A stretch of 64,000 bases of DNA, taken from Lepturacanthus savala. Lineage: Eukaryota > Chordata > Actinopteri > Scombriformes > Trichiuridae. Under the pieces are notes generated by a model that worked only from the letters and a program-made list of their open reading frames with translations, made no database searches and was not told the origin of the DNA. Made by a program: the position numbers and the translations under genes. Positions 21,536-33,800 of the stretch are shown here, piece after piece; within the stretch, counting starts at the first letter, position 1, and each line of letters starts with the position of its first letter. The stretch spans positions 23,427,152 to 23,491,151 of the forward strand of contig CM060464.1 in assembly GCA_030544235.1 (NCBI GenBank). The letters run 5' to 3'.

Positions 21536-22512
21536 AGGGATCGGTAGAAACATGGTCTCCAGTATCCATCTCCAGTATATTCTTTTTCTAATATTCTTTT
21601 AAATCAGGGCGGGTAATGTTGTACGTTTGCACAGTAATCTGATTTCTAGTTTTGTAAGAGTGAGTATAGTATATATGTAATTAGATATTAGTTCTAAACT
21701 TAGCGCTTAGCTGTTATTTCTCATTTATATTGTTAATAATATTCCAGGTCATGGCACACCAACATAAATCCAACAGACATACTGTCTTTCTAGAAGTGTC
21801 TTTTTTATTTATTTTTATTTTTTTTATTGTTTTTCTTTAATTCAAAATGCATAACATGGTGATGAAGGGGATTTTCATTTTAATGATTGTAGACAGAATA
21901 AATGTTGTAATACTAACAATTGTTTTCCACATATTGTAAAATGGGTATACAGTTTCTACAATAGACAAATTGGTAATGTTACATTACTGTGATCACCAAA
22001 ACACATTGAACAGAGGTCAAAGCAAACATTCTCAGGGTTTCCCGTAGCACTTTATAGTATATACACATACATACATATAATATGTATATAACAAATGCCC
22101 CCCGCCTTGCCTACGTCCCTGTGAAAAAAACATCTCATTCAACCACTATCAACAAATTTTATAGAAATCTTTATACAAATCTAACAATCACGCATATCTT
22201 TATCCCTAATGAAGGACCTGTGATGGATACAATTAACAGACATTCAGACAGACAGATGTATCCTTCTTCTCTTCAGCCCAGAGAATAGAAAAAGCAGTGG
22301 CTATAGACAGTGATAAATGTTCTCTCTAACCTTGCTGTTGTTCAAGGATATACTCACTGGTACCTGCAGCCTTGAGTCGCCGCAAAACCTCCTTCAACCG
22401 AAGCTATTTAACACTCAAGGCTGTCTCTACAAGCAGAGGTTATATCTTAAATCTCATTATCTTTCTTAAAGCAGTTTAGAGTCTCTGTAGCAGTGTCTTT
22501 AAATGCATCCCA
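21536..22512. other. Non-coding DNA
   Basis: AT-rich, with a short ATACATAC-type run near 22061-22090. Nothing was recognised. Confidence 0.45.
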
Positions 22513-22690
22513 CCAGCTCAGTAGCCTAGTGGTACGGTGTCTACCCTGTGACTGGTAGGTGGACGATTCAAATCCCCAGCTGCGTTCTACCAAAACCTAT
22601 AAACATGGTACCCGTTTCCTTCCTCTTGGCTCAGGTTTTAAATGCTGCTTCCCACTGGAGAACATATTTCCCAAGTATAGACATAAAAAC
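22513..22690 (+). mobile_element. Second type of tRNA-headed SINE
   Basis: A box TAGCCTAGTGG (about 22522-22532) and B box GATTCAAATCC (about 22565-22575) sit at tRNA-like spacing. A non-tRNA body with 'tataaacatggtacccgtttcc' follows. The head could be read as a decayed tRNA, but the extended body is typical of a teleost SINE. No clear target duplication was seen. Confidence 0.6.
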
Positions 22691-23566
22691 ATCCAATAAT
22701 CACTGTTGCTGGACTTTTAATTGAACTCTAAATGGACAATACATTTGCATTTTAATGTAGGCTGGCTGGAATTTACACTGAAGAAAACATTTTTACAGTT
22801 TTGTTTTTGCCCCCTTTTTCACACAGTTGAAATAAAAAGATATATTATTCTATACATAAAGGCTTATTTCTCTCAAATTTTGCACATTTATTTGTGCGCA
22901 CTTCTCCTTTGCCAAGATCATCCATCCACCTGACAGTTGTGGCATATCAAGATACTGAAGAAACAGCAGAGATGTCAAGTAACAAAGTATATACTTACTT
23001 TGTTAAGTAAAGTAAATACTACTTTTTCAGCCAACTTGTTACCTGTACTTCTTACATTTTCAAACTATTTTGAAATAGCCTATTTTCTAATATTTAATTC
23101 TGGCTTGTCATCATTAAAAAAATAAATAAATAAATAAAATGGGCTGGGCAATGATTCAAGATTTTTATCCTGATTAATCACATTCTTATATGCAAAATTC
23201 AATAATGAACTCAAAACTTGTGTATTGCACACTTATATTTTAAATGCAATACCAAATGAATTAGTGCTATAAAAATTTGTTTAAAGTTAAACACGTTTAC
23301 ATTTTTTTTTTTTTTTTTTTATACAGTAGCCATTATAAAATACTTATTGTAAATCTCAACTTGTTATCAAAGCAAATACAACATTAAACCGTATTGCCAC
23401 TGAGAGGACATTAACAATAACCTTTTTTTGTATATATATAGATACATAGAAACTGCTCACAAATCCTGAGCTAATCATAACTTTAATACAGGCCATGTCT
23501 GAGGTAACATCAGAAACATCTTTCTTTTATCAGGGAGCAGCATCACCAGTTCAGAACCAAATGTCC
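22691..23566. other. Non-coding DNA with small dispersed repeats
   Basis: The stretch 22692-22745 (CATCCAATAATCACTGTTGC...) recurs in diverged form at 25249-25304. A TE-like phrase, GGGCTGGGCAATGATTCAAG, lies at 23142. A T run spans 23301-23321. Confidence 0.45.
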
Positions 23567-23574
23567 TGTTAGAG
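23567..23574. repeat. hAT target-site duplication TGTTAGAG, left
   Basis: This perfect 8-bp repeat recurs at 24574-24581 and flanks the element between them. Confidence 0.85.
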
Positions 23575-24573
23575 CAGGGATTCCCAAAGTGTGATGCACA
23601 CACCCCTGGGGTGCAGGAGTGGCCACTCAGGGGTGTGCAAGCTAAAAAATGTGATGGCAGTCTGGAGTGTTTTTTATAAAGGTTTTTCAAAGTGGGATTT
23701 TCCGACACAATAAAGACATCTAAATAAATGTTTTATTTGTCATATTAAATGGATATTCAACATCCCGTTATTTATATACTGTACTTCTCTCTGTCAGCAG
23801 TCGAGTTGAGTCACTGGAGTCACGCTCACATTTCTGCAGATTTGCAGAGATGTGGTTGAAGCAGAGACTCCACGCTGGTGAGATGTTGAGTTGTTTATAT
23901 AAAAGTAGCCCTAATATTAGTAGACCTAATATTAAAAAAAAAACAAAAAAAAAACTTGTTTGGCTCAACAGTGAGAACTGTATTCTCTCAGCTGAGGCGG
24001 AGATGCTCAGAGAGAAAGTGAACACCAGTGGATCAGAACCATCTCTCCCTCCATACAAATGATGGTACTGAAATATAAATAAATATAAAATGTACATTTG
24101 GTCCTGTGTTTGGTCCGGTGACTGATCACACTGTATAGAACCAGACCAGGATTCACTTGATGCGAACCGAGACCCCCAATTTTCAAGTGGACCAGAGTTC
24201 TATGAGCTTTCACATTGTCTCAAAAACATCAACCAAACAGCAGCCATAACACGCCCCTTACCATCAGACTAGTGTGGCTGTGGTTTAAATACCCTGCTTC
24301 CCCCAACATACTTCCTGCTGCTAAGCCTGTCATCTCCTGCTATACATTTTACTGTGTTGTATTATTTTAAAACTTTGGTACATTTCAATTTAATTCGGAT
24401 GCTTTTTTTGTTAATGTGATCATTAGATGATGTGTGCTGGTTTGGCAGAATTAAACATGCTGCCTTAAGATATTTAGTTGAGTTTTTTGGAAGGTGTTGG
24501 AAATAGGGGGTGTGTCAACCATATATATAGATATAGATGGGGCTGCACGGCTAAAAAAGTTTGGGAACAGCTG
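23575..24573. mobile_element. Non-autonomous hAT element with perfect 8-bp duplication
   Basis: The left end CAGGGATTCCCAAAGTG and the right end (reverse complement CAGCTGTTCCCAAACTTTTT) fit the hAT terminal pattern CAGNGNTTCCCAAA. The exact 8-bp TGTTAGAG duplication confirms a single insertion. The 999-bp element encodes no transposase. Its interior (about 23700-24520) matches the inverted block at 14729-15528. It must have been moved by a transposase supplied elsewhere. Confidence 0.82.
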
Positions 24574-24581
24574 TGTTAGAG
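24574..24581. repeat. hAT target-site duplication TGTTAGAG, right
   Basis: Identical to 23567-23574. Confidence 0.85.
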
Positions 24582-24939
24582 TGATGTGAAAAACAAAAAC
24601 AGTTCACAGCTAGATTTAACATCACTGTGCAGGAACAAGTCTGTAAAGTCCATGTTTACTCTGCACAAGCTGCATATAAAGGATTCTGAAGCTTTGTTCG
24701 ACCATATGTGTCACATTTAGATGATATTACAGACTGAAGCAGGAGTAATTCAACTGTGCAGTGGTTATAATCAACTGTGTTTCTGTCAACTGTGCCATCT
24801 GAAAGAACTTTAAAAAAAAAGACCATGTAAATATTCTGTCTCTTCCCAGAGAGGAAGATTCAAGTTTTCTACTAGATCTGTTGCCTGTGAATTGAATGTT
24901 ATTTCACTAACATAAGATATTCCCAATGTTGCTTTGCAA

Positions 24940-25258
24940 GAATTTGGCAGTACATCCAACTGGCCTCACAACCGCAGACCCTGTGTAACCGTGCCAGCCC
25001 AGGACCTCAATATCCAGCATCTTCACCTGGAAGATCATCTGAGACCAGCCACCCAGAGAGTTGATGTCAAATCTTGTCTGGACAACTGAAGAATTTCTGC
25101 ACAAACTGTCAGAATCCATCTCAGCGAAGCCCATCTGCATGCTGTCGTACACATCGGGGTCTTGACCTGACTGCAGATTATTGTCAGAGCCGACTTGAAT
25201 GGGGGCAAATTCTCGCCTTCGATGGCGTCCGGCATCTTGATTAAGTGCATCCAATAAT
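24940..25258 (+). pseudogene. Tc1-like transposase, N-terminal DNA-binding part, decayed
   Basis: One plus frame reads NRRPCVTVPAQD, then RISAQTVR, then HLHAVV. These are the landmarks of the two helix-turn-helix motifs of Tc1 transposases. In-frame stops at 25087-25089 and 25168-25170 break it. No DDE catalytic part follows. The open frame on the opposite strand (24907-25254) is the antisense of this relic and is not a gene. Confidence 0.65.
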
Positions 25259-27548
25259 CGCTGCTACTGGATTTTTTTTTTTTTTAATCAACTGTAAATG
25301 GAAGATCAAAGACTGAAGCTGTTGCATTAACACTCAGATGTAAGTTGGCTGTAATGTAGCTTCTTGGCTGTATCTGTGTGATGCATTTGCAAACAGATCA
25401 TAGAAAAGAAATGAGCCAATCTGGCGCTCACACATTAGCATGTTGCTAATGGAGCCCCACAGTCAGTGATAAATGTTTTCTTCTTTTGTTTTTTGTTACA
25501 ATTTATGTTGTGTGTGTGTGTGTATGTGTGTGTGTGGGGGGGTGTAGATGAGATAGACTAGGCGATAGAAATAGAGTTGAACAGCCTTGGAGCTTCACTT
25601 GCAATGAAGCAAGGAGAGTAATGAGGAAGAGCACCGAGGAGACAGTACACTGCCTCAGAGAGAGTATAGCAAGGAGAACAGAGTTTGAAAGAATCCCACT
25701 GGAAAACTGAACAGAGGAACAGGAACTGGACTGAATTTCAGCTGGAGTCGACGAACCGACATTAGAGATATTGATTTTGAGGTCAGTGGCAATCTGGGTT
25801 GGTTCTCTGCCCATCCATGTGAGTAGTGACCAAAGTGAGAACAACTTCATGTCTATTTCCAAAAACTGGTGTCTCGTTTGAGTTCTTTTGAACTTATTTG
25901 GAACCAGAGACGAAGATGTGTAAGTAGCGACCAACCCATTTGACCGGTATCTTAAAAGTGCAGGTATGGCCACCTCTCTATTTTCCCCTCAGTTTGGCAC
26001 CAATGAGTGGTAGCAGACGATCACAGCCAACAAGCTCCAGAACGCAGATCTCTTCATTTTTTACATTGGCCTTTTAGCACCCTGTTTTAGCTACTTTTTC
26101 AACTTTGCATTATATATGCATAATAATAATAATAATAATAATATATATTATTATTATTATTAAACAAATTAACAAGTTATCAGGTTACCACTAACCACAA
26201 ACTAATTATGGTGGATATAATAATGTTGCCTTGGAGTGATGCTGAAATGAACTAAGGAAAGAGGAAAGTGCAGCTTACACTATGCACAACTCCCCTACAC
26301 AGGCAGTATATTGCAGCATGACGAGATGTGATTATTATGAGTGTGCTGAATAGAGTTCAAGGACAAACGGGGCACTTTCATTTCAGGAGTTAAAGGTGTT
26401 TAATGGATTAACTGGACATGAATGTATCGGGTTTACAACTGAGCCAAGTCACCTAACTAGCAGTTTCATATCCAAGAGGAGCCCCTAATGATGTCATATA
26501 TTACAAACCAGTGGAATAATGTAATGTAATGAAAAAAATGTGCTTAATATTTTTCTTTTAGGCCCTTTTCAATGTTTTCAGAATCAAGGGAATACATTAA
26601 GCAGCCAAGCGTGAAACCCAAATGCAATATCGACTCCTGTCCGCAATTTGTCAAATCTGTAAAATATATGGCAGCGTGGAAATATCCAGCGCCGCTATTT
26701 ACGGGGGCTTTCATAAAATATATTCTTTGGTAATAGTGTTCTGCAGACAGCCTTATGTATTATTGAACAGTTCTCATTTTCATTCAAACAACCTGTAAGT
26801 CCTTCACACTCACGCACAGGCACACACATACACACACACACACACACACACAAACATAAACACGCATGCACAGATATACAAAAGCCCTAACAACATTTTG
26901 TGAGGGAATTAGTCACCCTGTCCTTTGCAGCCAATTTTCCGTGGCCAGTCGTGGCATTCATCAAAGCTGAGCGGGGCAGGTAAATGTGCACTTGCCAAGC
27001 AGTTTTATTGAGCCTCATTTAGTTGGCATTCTTACTGAGCTAACCAAATCCCAATAAACACAAATACGCACACGCACACAATCACACACACACAGATATG
27101 AACAGAGGTCGTGGAGAGGTCGCCTGCTAATAGTAATAACCAGCTGGATGTGAGTTAGGCTGATGCATTATCACATTCTTGCAGTTCAAAGACAGGTTCC
27201 TCAAGTTTCCTTTGGCTTATTTTCTTTCCGTTTTTCTCAACAGAGTTCTTTTAATTCATATGTGACAAGGGCAAGGGCAATAGTAATAGTCACATACACT
27301 CACCTGACATTCCACCTACAGCCACCAAACTTACTTTTTCATGAAGATACCTGACACACAAATTTATATTTAAAGACTGCAAACAGTTCCAGGGCTGTTA
27401 CATCATCATTATATCCAACTTTACCATTCTAACGACATGGTTTGACTATCAATACTGTTAACTCACACCAAAAGCAGCAGCAGCAGGAGTGACCACTGTT
27501 TCAGTTTTACCTGAGCTGATGCCTGTTCTTTAACAAGACTGACAGACA
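25259..27548. other. Non-coding DNA with simple repeats and some complex sequence
   Basis: A (TG)n run lies at about 25508-25537. An (AAT)n-(ATT)n inverted pair lies at about 26120-26163. (CA)n runs lie near 26820-26852 and 27075-27095. The minus-strand frame 25503-25973 (156 codons) has no recognised domain and ends in the TG repeat. The segment 26560-27050 is of higher complexity and not repeat-like; it could hold conserved non-coding sequence. Confidence 0.4.
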
Positions 27549-28050
27549 TTAAAGGTACCCTATTATGAATGAAACAGTTTGTCAATTCAATTTGATTTGT
27601 ATAGCCCAAAATAACAAATTACAGATTCGTCCCAAAAGGCTTTACAGTTTGTAAGACCCTCACATCATACAGGGAAAAACTCTCTAAAAAAAAACCTTTA
27701 ACAGGGAAAAAAAAAACAAAAAAACCTTGGATGGCTGACAGAGCAGGGATCCCCCTTCCAGGACGGACAGGTGTGCAATAGATGACGTGTGCATGGGATG
27801 GAAACAATACATTCAAACAAAAAAAAAGAGTATGACATTAAATAGATAACAGTAATATATTGTTTTATTTTTAAGTGCTTGTGCATAAATATATTGTGTG
27901 TAAACTCTGGGTTTTTCAGAGAGAGCGTGTGAGAAGGCAGGCTGCATTGCTGCTAGAAGTGTTTTTGGATCACAAAAGCAGGCTAAGTTTTATAAATGCA
28001 TCATGAGAATTATAATATTAAACTTGGAAAATTACAATATGGCCCCTTTT
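27549..28050. mobile_element. MITE-like unit enclosing a LINE/SINE-tail-like repeat
   Basis: The left end TTAAAGGTACCCTATTATGA and the right end (reverse complement AATAAAAGGGGCCATATT) are weak inverted repeats. Inside, 27590-27830 matches a dispersed teleost repeat that also occurs at 60295-60500. Shared phrases include 'ccaggacggacaggtgtgcaatagatg' in diverged form and 'gtaagaccctcacatc'. The nesting order is inferred. Confidence 0.45.
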
Positions 28051-28568
28051 ATTATGAGGATGGGGCAATAGATTTATTCATTGTAGTCAACAGGACAGCT
28101 TTTTTAACTTAAGTCCAGGACATGGATAGAATGCTTCCCTGTCAACGTCCTGACAAGCTACTCAGAGCCCTTCCTTGACACTTATAATAATTACTAACTA
28201 CATGTGACAGCATTGTAAAGTTTTAGTTTTGAATGTGGAGCCAATTTGAGATACTTTGTGTAGATAGTAATAGTACTATCATTCACACAAATTCATAGCA
28301 ATTTAAGTAAAAAAAAAAAAAAATCTAATATACAAATGATATAATATTACATTTATGTAGAAAATATTACATTATATTATATTTACTATAATAAATGCAG
28401 TGGAGTAGAAAGTATATTTTTCTTTGAAATGTGGTAGAGTGAACGTATAAAGTAATATCAGTGGAAATACCTAACTAAATAGAAGTACCTCAAATTGTAC
28501 TAATTGTACTTGAATAAAGTAAATGTAAAATTTACAAACTGAAAGGAACAAAGGACCTAACATTGATA
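28051..28568. other. AT-rich non-coding DNA
   Basis: A-rich runs (28308-28323) and TATAAT-type AT-rich sequence. No gene. Confidence 0.5.
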
Positions 28569-28570
28569 TA

Positions 28571-29399
28571 CACTCACCGGCCACTTTATTAGGTACACCA
28601 TGCTAGTAACGGGTTGGACCCCCTTTTGCCTTCAGAACTGCCTCAATTCTTTGGCATAGATTGGCATAGATTCAACAAGGTGCTGGAAGCATTCCTCAGA
28701 GAGTTTGGTCCATATCGACATGATGGCATCACACAGTTGGCGCAGATTTGTCGGCTGCACATCCATGATGTGAATCTCCCGTTCCACCACATCCCAAAGA
28801 TGCTCTATTGGATTGAGATCTGGTGACTGTGGAGGCCATTTGAGTACAGTGAACTCATTGTCATGTTCAAGAAACCAGTCTGAGATGATTCCAGCTTTAT
28901 GACATGGCGCATTATCCTGCTGAAAGTAGCCATCAGAAGTTGGGTACATTGTGGTCATAAAGGGATGGACATGGTCAGCAACAATACTCAGGTAGGCTGT
29001 GGCATTGCAACAATGCTCAATTGGTACCAAGGGGCCCAAAGAGTGCCAAGAAAATATTCCCCACACCATTACACCACCACCACCAGCCTGAACCGTTGAT
29101 ACAAGGCAGGATGGATCCATGCTTTCATGTTGTTGATGCCATATTCTGACCCTACCATCCGAATGTCGCAGCAGAAATCGAGACTCATCAGACCAGGCAA
29201 CATTTTTCCAATCTTCTATTGTCCAATTTCGATGAGCTTGTGCAAATTGTAGCCTCAGTTTCCTGTTCTTAGCTGAAAGGATTGGCACCCGGCGTGGTCT
29301 TCTGCTGCTGTAGCCCATCTGCCTCAAAGTTCGACGTACTGTGCGTTCAGAGATGCTCTTCTGCCTACCTTGGTTGTAACGGGTGGTTATTTGAGTCAC
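28571..29399 (-). mobile_element. Tc1/mariner element, truncated (one end only)
   Basis: The end CACTCACCGGCCACTTTATT follows TA at 28569-28570 and is a very common fish Tc1/mariner terminus. The opposite terminus, expected beyond 29400, was not found, and the transposase lacks its DNA-binding N-terminus. The element was therefore cut off at the 5' side of its gene. Confidence 0.8.
28603..29399 (-). pseudogene. Tc1/mariner transposase fragment with D-D-36-E spacing
   Basis: The 255-codon frame covers the catalytic part: WSDESRFLLRHSDGRVRIW (first Asp), GGGGVMVWGIFSWH, YFQQDNAPCHKAG (second Asp) and QSPDLNPIEHLWD (Glu). By direct count 36 residues lie between the second Asp and the Glu, against 34 in classical Tc1. 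The N-terminal paired-like helix-turn-helix region (roughly 80-90 residues) is absent. Near the C-terminus a 10-bp tandem duplication (TTGGCATAGA at 28651-28660 and 28661-28670) shifts the frame, so the frame stops at 28632. The family-typical tail KGGPTRY with its stop is still readable in another frame down to 28603. The fragment is not functional by itself. Confidence 0.85.
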
Positions 29400-30542
29400 T
29401 GTTGACCCTTTGCATAATCTAATTCATAAAGATCCAGTGTTGAGAAGCAAATGCACCATCAACTGTGGTTCCCTGTCATGTAAACAGACTGCACACTGAC
29501 AATCAGCGATTGTATAGATGAAAATGGGATTTTTACATTGGTGGGGCTCAGATGTCTCATTAAAATAAATATAATATTAATCTCCTCTATATATTTAGAT
29601 ATTTTGAGAAGTTCAGGACTTTAAAATCCCTTTTTTGAACACCTATTGCAAACACAAACTGCTAACAGTTTCAATATGTCTTTTCTATACATCTATTATA
29701 TCTGTAGCTGTCATTACAGCAGCACATTTGGTGGGCTTTTATGAGCTATTTCTCTTCTCTTTTTTTTTTCGGTCATTATATTGGTTCTCAAATAGGCCTC
29801 GTACATATTATCAACAGATCATGTTTTCTTATTTTCACACCAAAGTCAAACTTCACAATGAATTAATAAAAAAGCAAAAAAAATAATAATAATTAATTAA
29901 ATATAGATTATAAGATCAGATGAAATCACCAAACAACAACAATAAAAAAATATGATCTGGTAATTTTTAATCCTCAATTGAAAACATTATCATGACTTAA
30001 GGTGCTCAAGGTGCTAAGGAGCTTTGATTAAATTACACTGAAATATTAAATACTGTATTAAAGTGTAGGTCTAATTATTTGGGATGCACTATTAACCTAG
30101 TTTGTAATTGAATTCAAACAGCAACACGTTGTTGTATTTATTAATTCATGAAGAACAGCCTGCTGCTAATGATTTGGTGCCTTGGAAATTAATTCCTCAT
30201 TTCTCACTTGTCTCTCTCTGACTGAGTCTCTTTTCATGTTGTACATGTGTTGCACTGATCACATAACATACTGTGAATGACTAGACAGGAAGTATAAATA
30301 TTTCTCTGGGTAACACTTTATAATAACATCATCGTTATGTCTGCCTGTTGTCAGGATATCTTGTCTTACAGTGTTACAAGTTACATTCATGTACTTTATG
30401 TTCAGCATGACCCTAAAACAGAAACCTTAACCAGTACAAAACTTTAAGTGATCTTCAAGATTAGTTTTAGCTTAGATTAGAGATTAGTTTATTTAAGATA
30501 ACAAGAGCACAAAAAAGTCATATAATCTACAATTATTATTTT
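29400..30542. other. Non-coding DNA
   Basis: AT-rich, including an (AAT)n-like stretch near 29879-29900. No feature was recognised. Confidence 0.5.
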
Positions 30543-30925
30543 CAAGGTCTCATATCACTTACTTTTTGGGGGTTTTGGATTTCTTTTAAGGTTTTATTGC
30601 CCTTAATATTATGAATTTGCCCACTCAAGGTCACTGAGATTCTAAACAGCACAGGTTGTTTTTTTGGTTTGTAAATATTCATGAGCCTCTCTTCTGATTG
30701 GTTGATTTGCGCTTGTGCTGGGAACCTCTAGAGGTGGAGGGAGACCCTGCATGGCATCAGGAAGCGAAAGAAGTGCAAAAGAGACATGAAATCCCGACCG
30801 TGTGCATTTGTCAGTTTTTGTTTGATTCATGGGACAGTTTCTATACAACCCCGAGACCTTATCTAGAGTAAAAAGAAAAAAAAAAGTCTATGAAGGTGTC
30901 TATTTGCATGATATGGGACATTTAA
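30543..30925. mobile_element. MITE-like repeat, family A, copy 2
   Basis: The left end CAAGGTCTCATATCACTTAC and the right end (reverse complement TTAAATGTCCCATATCATGC) match the ends of copy 1 at 1438-1799. Inside, 'tatacaaccccgagaccttatctagagta' corresponds to copy 1 in slightly changed form. A fragment of the same family ('attaatgagcctcttttctgattggg') lies at about 37146-37225. Confidence 0.55.
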
Positions 30926-31884
30926 TGTGAAAAGCTTATTCCAATAACCTGGCAGCACACAGCCTAAAGGAACAGAAACACAGCACTATTAAACCTCAGT
31001 GACACTATCTGCACTGTGGAGGGAATGTGTTCCCCTGACTGTACAAAGATGGCTATAAACATTACGTACCACCTGGGGCTAAATCTCCACTGGGGACATT
31101 TTCTAAATCCTGTTTGTGTCTCCCCACAATTTTATAATCTATTATTATTTTTAACCACAAAAAATGTGCTTATTGTGCTACTCTTTGTCCAACTGTCAGA
31201 TTCTATCTGAGAATGTGAATTGAGCTGCTGGTTGTAAGGTCCTGAAAACCCAAATGTCTATTTTGTCGATCAAGATTGCCTCTAAATTGTAATAAAATCC
31301 AAAAGAAGACATATTAAATCTAAAAGGAGAAAGAAAGAGAGATAAAAGGTGGAGGGTTGGGTTCCTTCACTGCCCCAGTCTGACCGCAATCCCCTGTTGT
31401 GCTGTACAAATCTCAATTATCATTGTCATAAGGGTCGTAATCATGATAATTTATTGTTATAATATTTCATGTTATCCACTTTTTTGCTATCATAGTGTGT
31501 TACCATATAATACCATTGTATATTATATTGGATCATGTTATGTTATGGTACATTATATTATATTATGTTAGATTAAGCTCATATCATGTTACTATAGTAT
31601 ATGGTGGTATTAATATTATATTAACTTGTGTATCTGATACTAGGTTTTATTGTGCTACATTACATTATGTTGTGCTATGATACATATCGATTACACAAGA
31701 TCATATTTCTTTTCCTTTTTTATTATTTCTTTACATTTTATAAATTATTTTTCCTACATAATATATTTCTCTTTAAAGTATGCATGCTTGTATGTATTCA
31801 TTTATTTGGATATTATAACAATATTAATACTTTATTATACCACTTTATTATCTATATATTATATCACTATATTATCCACACACA

Positions 31885-31947
<63 letters not shown>

Positions 31948-33600
31948 CCCCTCTTCTGTTAAATAACTAAATAAAAATGTCTACTATTTTTCATTGATTA
32001 TGCTTGTGTTCCCATCAGCCACAGATACACTTTGTGTTTATTGCTATGGTGAAAATCATAAACTTGCAATAGCATGTTGGTGTCATCACTGTTAGCCTGA
32101 TGACATTAGCCATTAGCCTTAAAATTAGCTCAAAACACTCAAACATTAGACAAACAGGGTGCCATTTATTGTAAATCTGAACCTCCAAATAGGCCTCTGG
32201 CAACCTATATGGATTGAGAAATGTCAAAATGAGGGCAAACTTTGTCTGAAACAAGTGCAGCTGTTAGCAGCTCAGCTGTTAGCTTCAACCCCAACCACAG
32301 GCACCAAGTAATTTCTTTCTTTTTTTTATATAGGTCCTGTCTGTATTTGTATGGATTAATTTGTCTAACCAACCAGAATCGCATATTGTGTATTTTGTAG
32401 CCTATATAATTTCTATTTCGCCTGACTATTACGACATTATAAATGTGTGTCTGGAGGCACTGATCTTTTTAGAAACTTTATTAAACCTTGTATCAGTTTG
32501 CATTTTAACAAAAGAACCAGTGACATTATATTAATATGAATAAAGAAGAAATTGAACTTCTTTTTGCCCACCTGGCCAAAACCCATCCTTGGGAAACCAA
32601 CTGTCTAACTGATATGTTTATGTTTGCTTTGTTGTTTTGTTCTGGTGATAATAGATAGTCTATGTCTAGTTCCAGTGCCCATGAACTTTAGGAAATCCCA
32701 CATCTTCAAGTTTCACTTCAGTTAGTTGCTCAGAAGAGCCACAGCTGCTGCAGAACCTCCTGGTGTCCAACACAATAGAGCCACCACTGTGTAATGGCCG
32801 GTAAAGGGAGTCAAGGTCCTGACACAGATGTCTATAGTTTGAGATTCCCCTATAGGTGCCAGGTGCCTGTCACTCCCCTTCTGCTGGGAACGCTACCACT
32901 GAAAAAGAAGCAATGCGAAATGCAGCTGAAATCTGAACGTGTGTGAAATGTGAAGGTCTAATTGTCCTGTTTCCTGTGATGGTGGCTGGGATGAACGCAA
33001 CAAAGAACACTGCATCACTGTAGATCACGAATGTGTGTGTATATGCAGAAATACACATTATCATCATCATCAGCAGCGGAGTTAGTCAACACCATCTGCG
33101 GTGTCTGTTTATTCCTCTCTGAGTGACAGTTGCTCATCAGTAGAAATCAGGTTGACTGAAAACACGTTTCTCAGTAAAAGCCGCACTGCAGGTATATCTA
33201 TCATTCAAGCATGTGCGTGTCGTTCTGTTGTGTGTGTGTATGTGTGTTCTTGTGTGTGTGCTTCCAATAGCCTCCAACATCAAACTGAGACTGTTTCCAT
33301 CCAGATCACTGTAGTAGGCTACAAAGTATTTGTGCTCTGTTGCCCCGATACCACCTGCATACCTGCAAAATTTTACACAAACACACGTTTGTTTCTTTTA
33401 GTCTCAGGATACAAATACTATGTATCTATATGTCCCAATCATTTTTCATCATTCCTACAAATTTTGAGCAATCATCACTAAGTTTGATACATAACATCTT
33501 TGGAACAAATCAGAAAAAGAACTAGACCAGAACCAGACCTTTTGCTATTGCTATTCCAAGATTCATTGTCTCAGTTAGCATGACTCACACACATTTGGCC
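30926..33600. other. Non-coding DNA with a long (CA)n microsatellite
   Basis: (CA)n spans about 31877-31946 with one interruption. The region before it is built of TATTATA-type simple sequence (31430-31870). Frames crossing these repeats are not genes. No other element is certain. Confidence 0.5.
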
Positions 33601-33604
33601 AATA

Positions 33605-33800
33605 GTGGCATGTTTCCACCAGACGGCATGGGCTGAACTTGCCTTTTTTGTGTTTTCATGACCAAACTCTGGTACCTGATGCTATTTTTTGGGATCACCT
33701 CCTTCTGGGTTTAAAGCCAGCTGAGCAGTTACAAAGACATAACCTAACTAGGCTGCTGGTCACTGATTGGCCAGAGATTTACATCACGAGTCATGATGAG
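33605..33800. mobile_element. Possible hAT-type MITE fragment
   Basis: The phrases 'gtttccaccagacgg', 'tggtacctgatgctattttttgggatcacctcc' (decayed) and 'cactgattggccagag' resemble a family of fish hAT-type MITEs known for a GGTACC-containing core. The ends are not defined, so this is a weak assignment. Confidence 0.3.

Noticed and set aside
22513..22600. tRNA gene
   Set aside because: A- and B-box-like motifs are present, but the sequence continues as a SINE body and I could not fold a complete cloverleaf with a proper acceptor stem.
25503..25973. 156-codon minus-strand frame
   Set aside because: No recognisable domain, and the end is a translated TG repeat. Likely a chance frame, although the middle is not simple sequence.
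31628..31970. Two frames of about 110 codons with poly-Thr-His
   Set aside because: Translation of TATTATA and (CA)n simple sequence.
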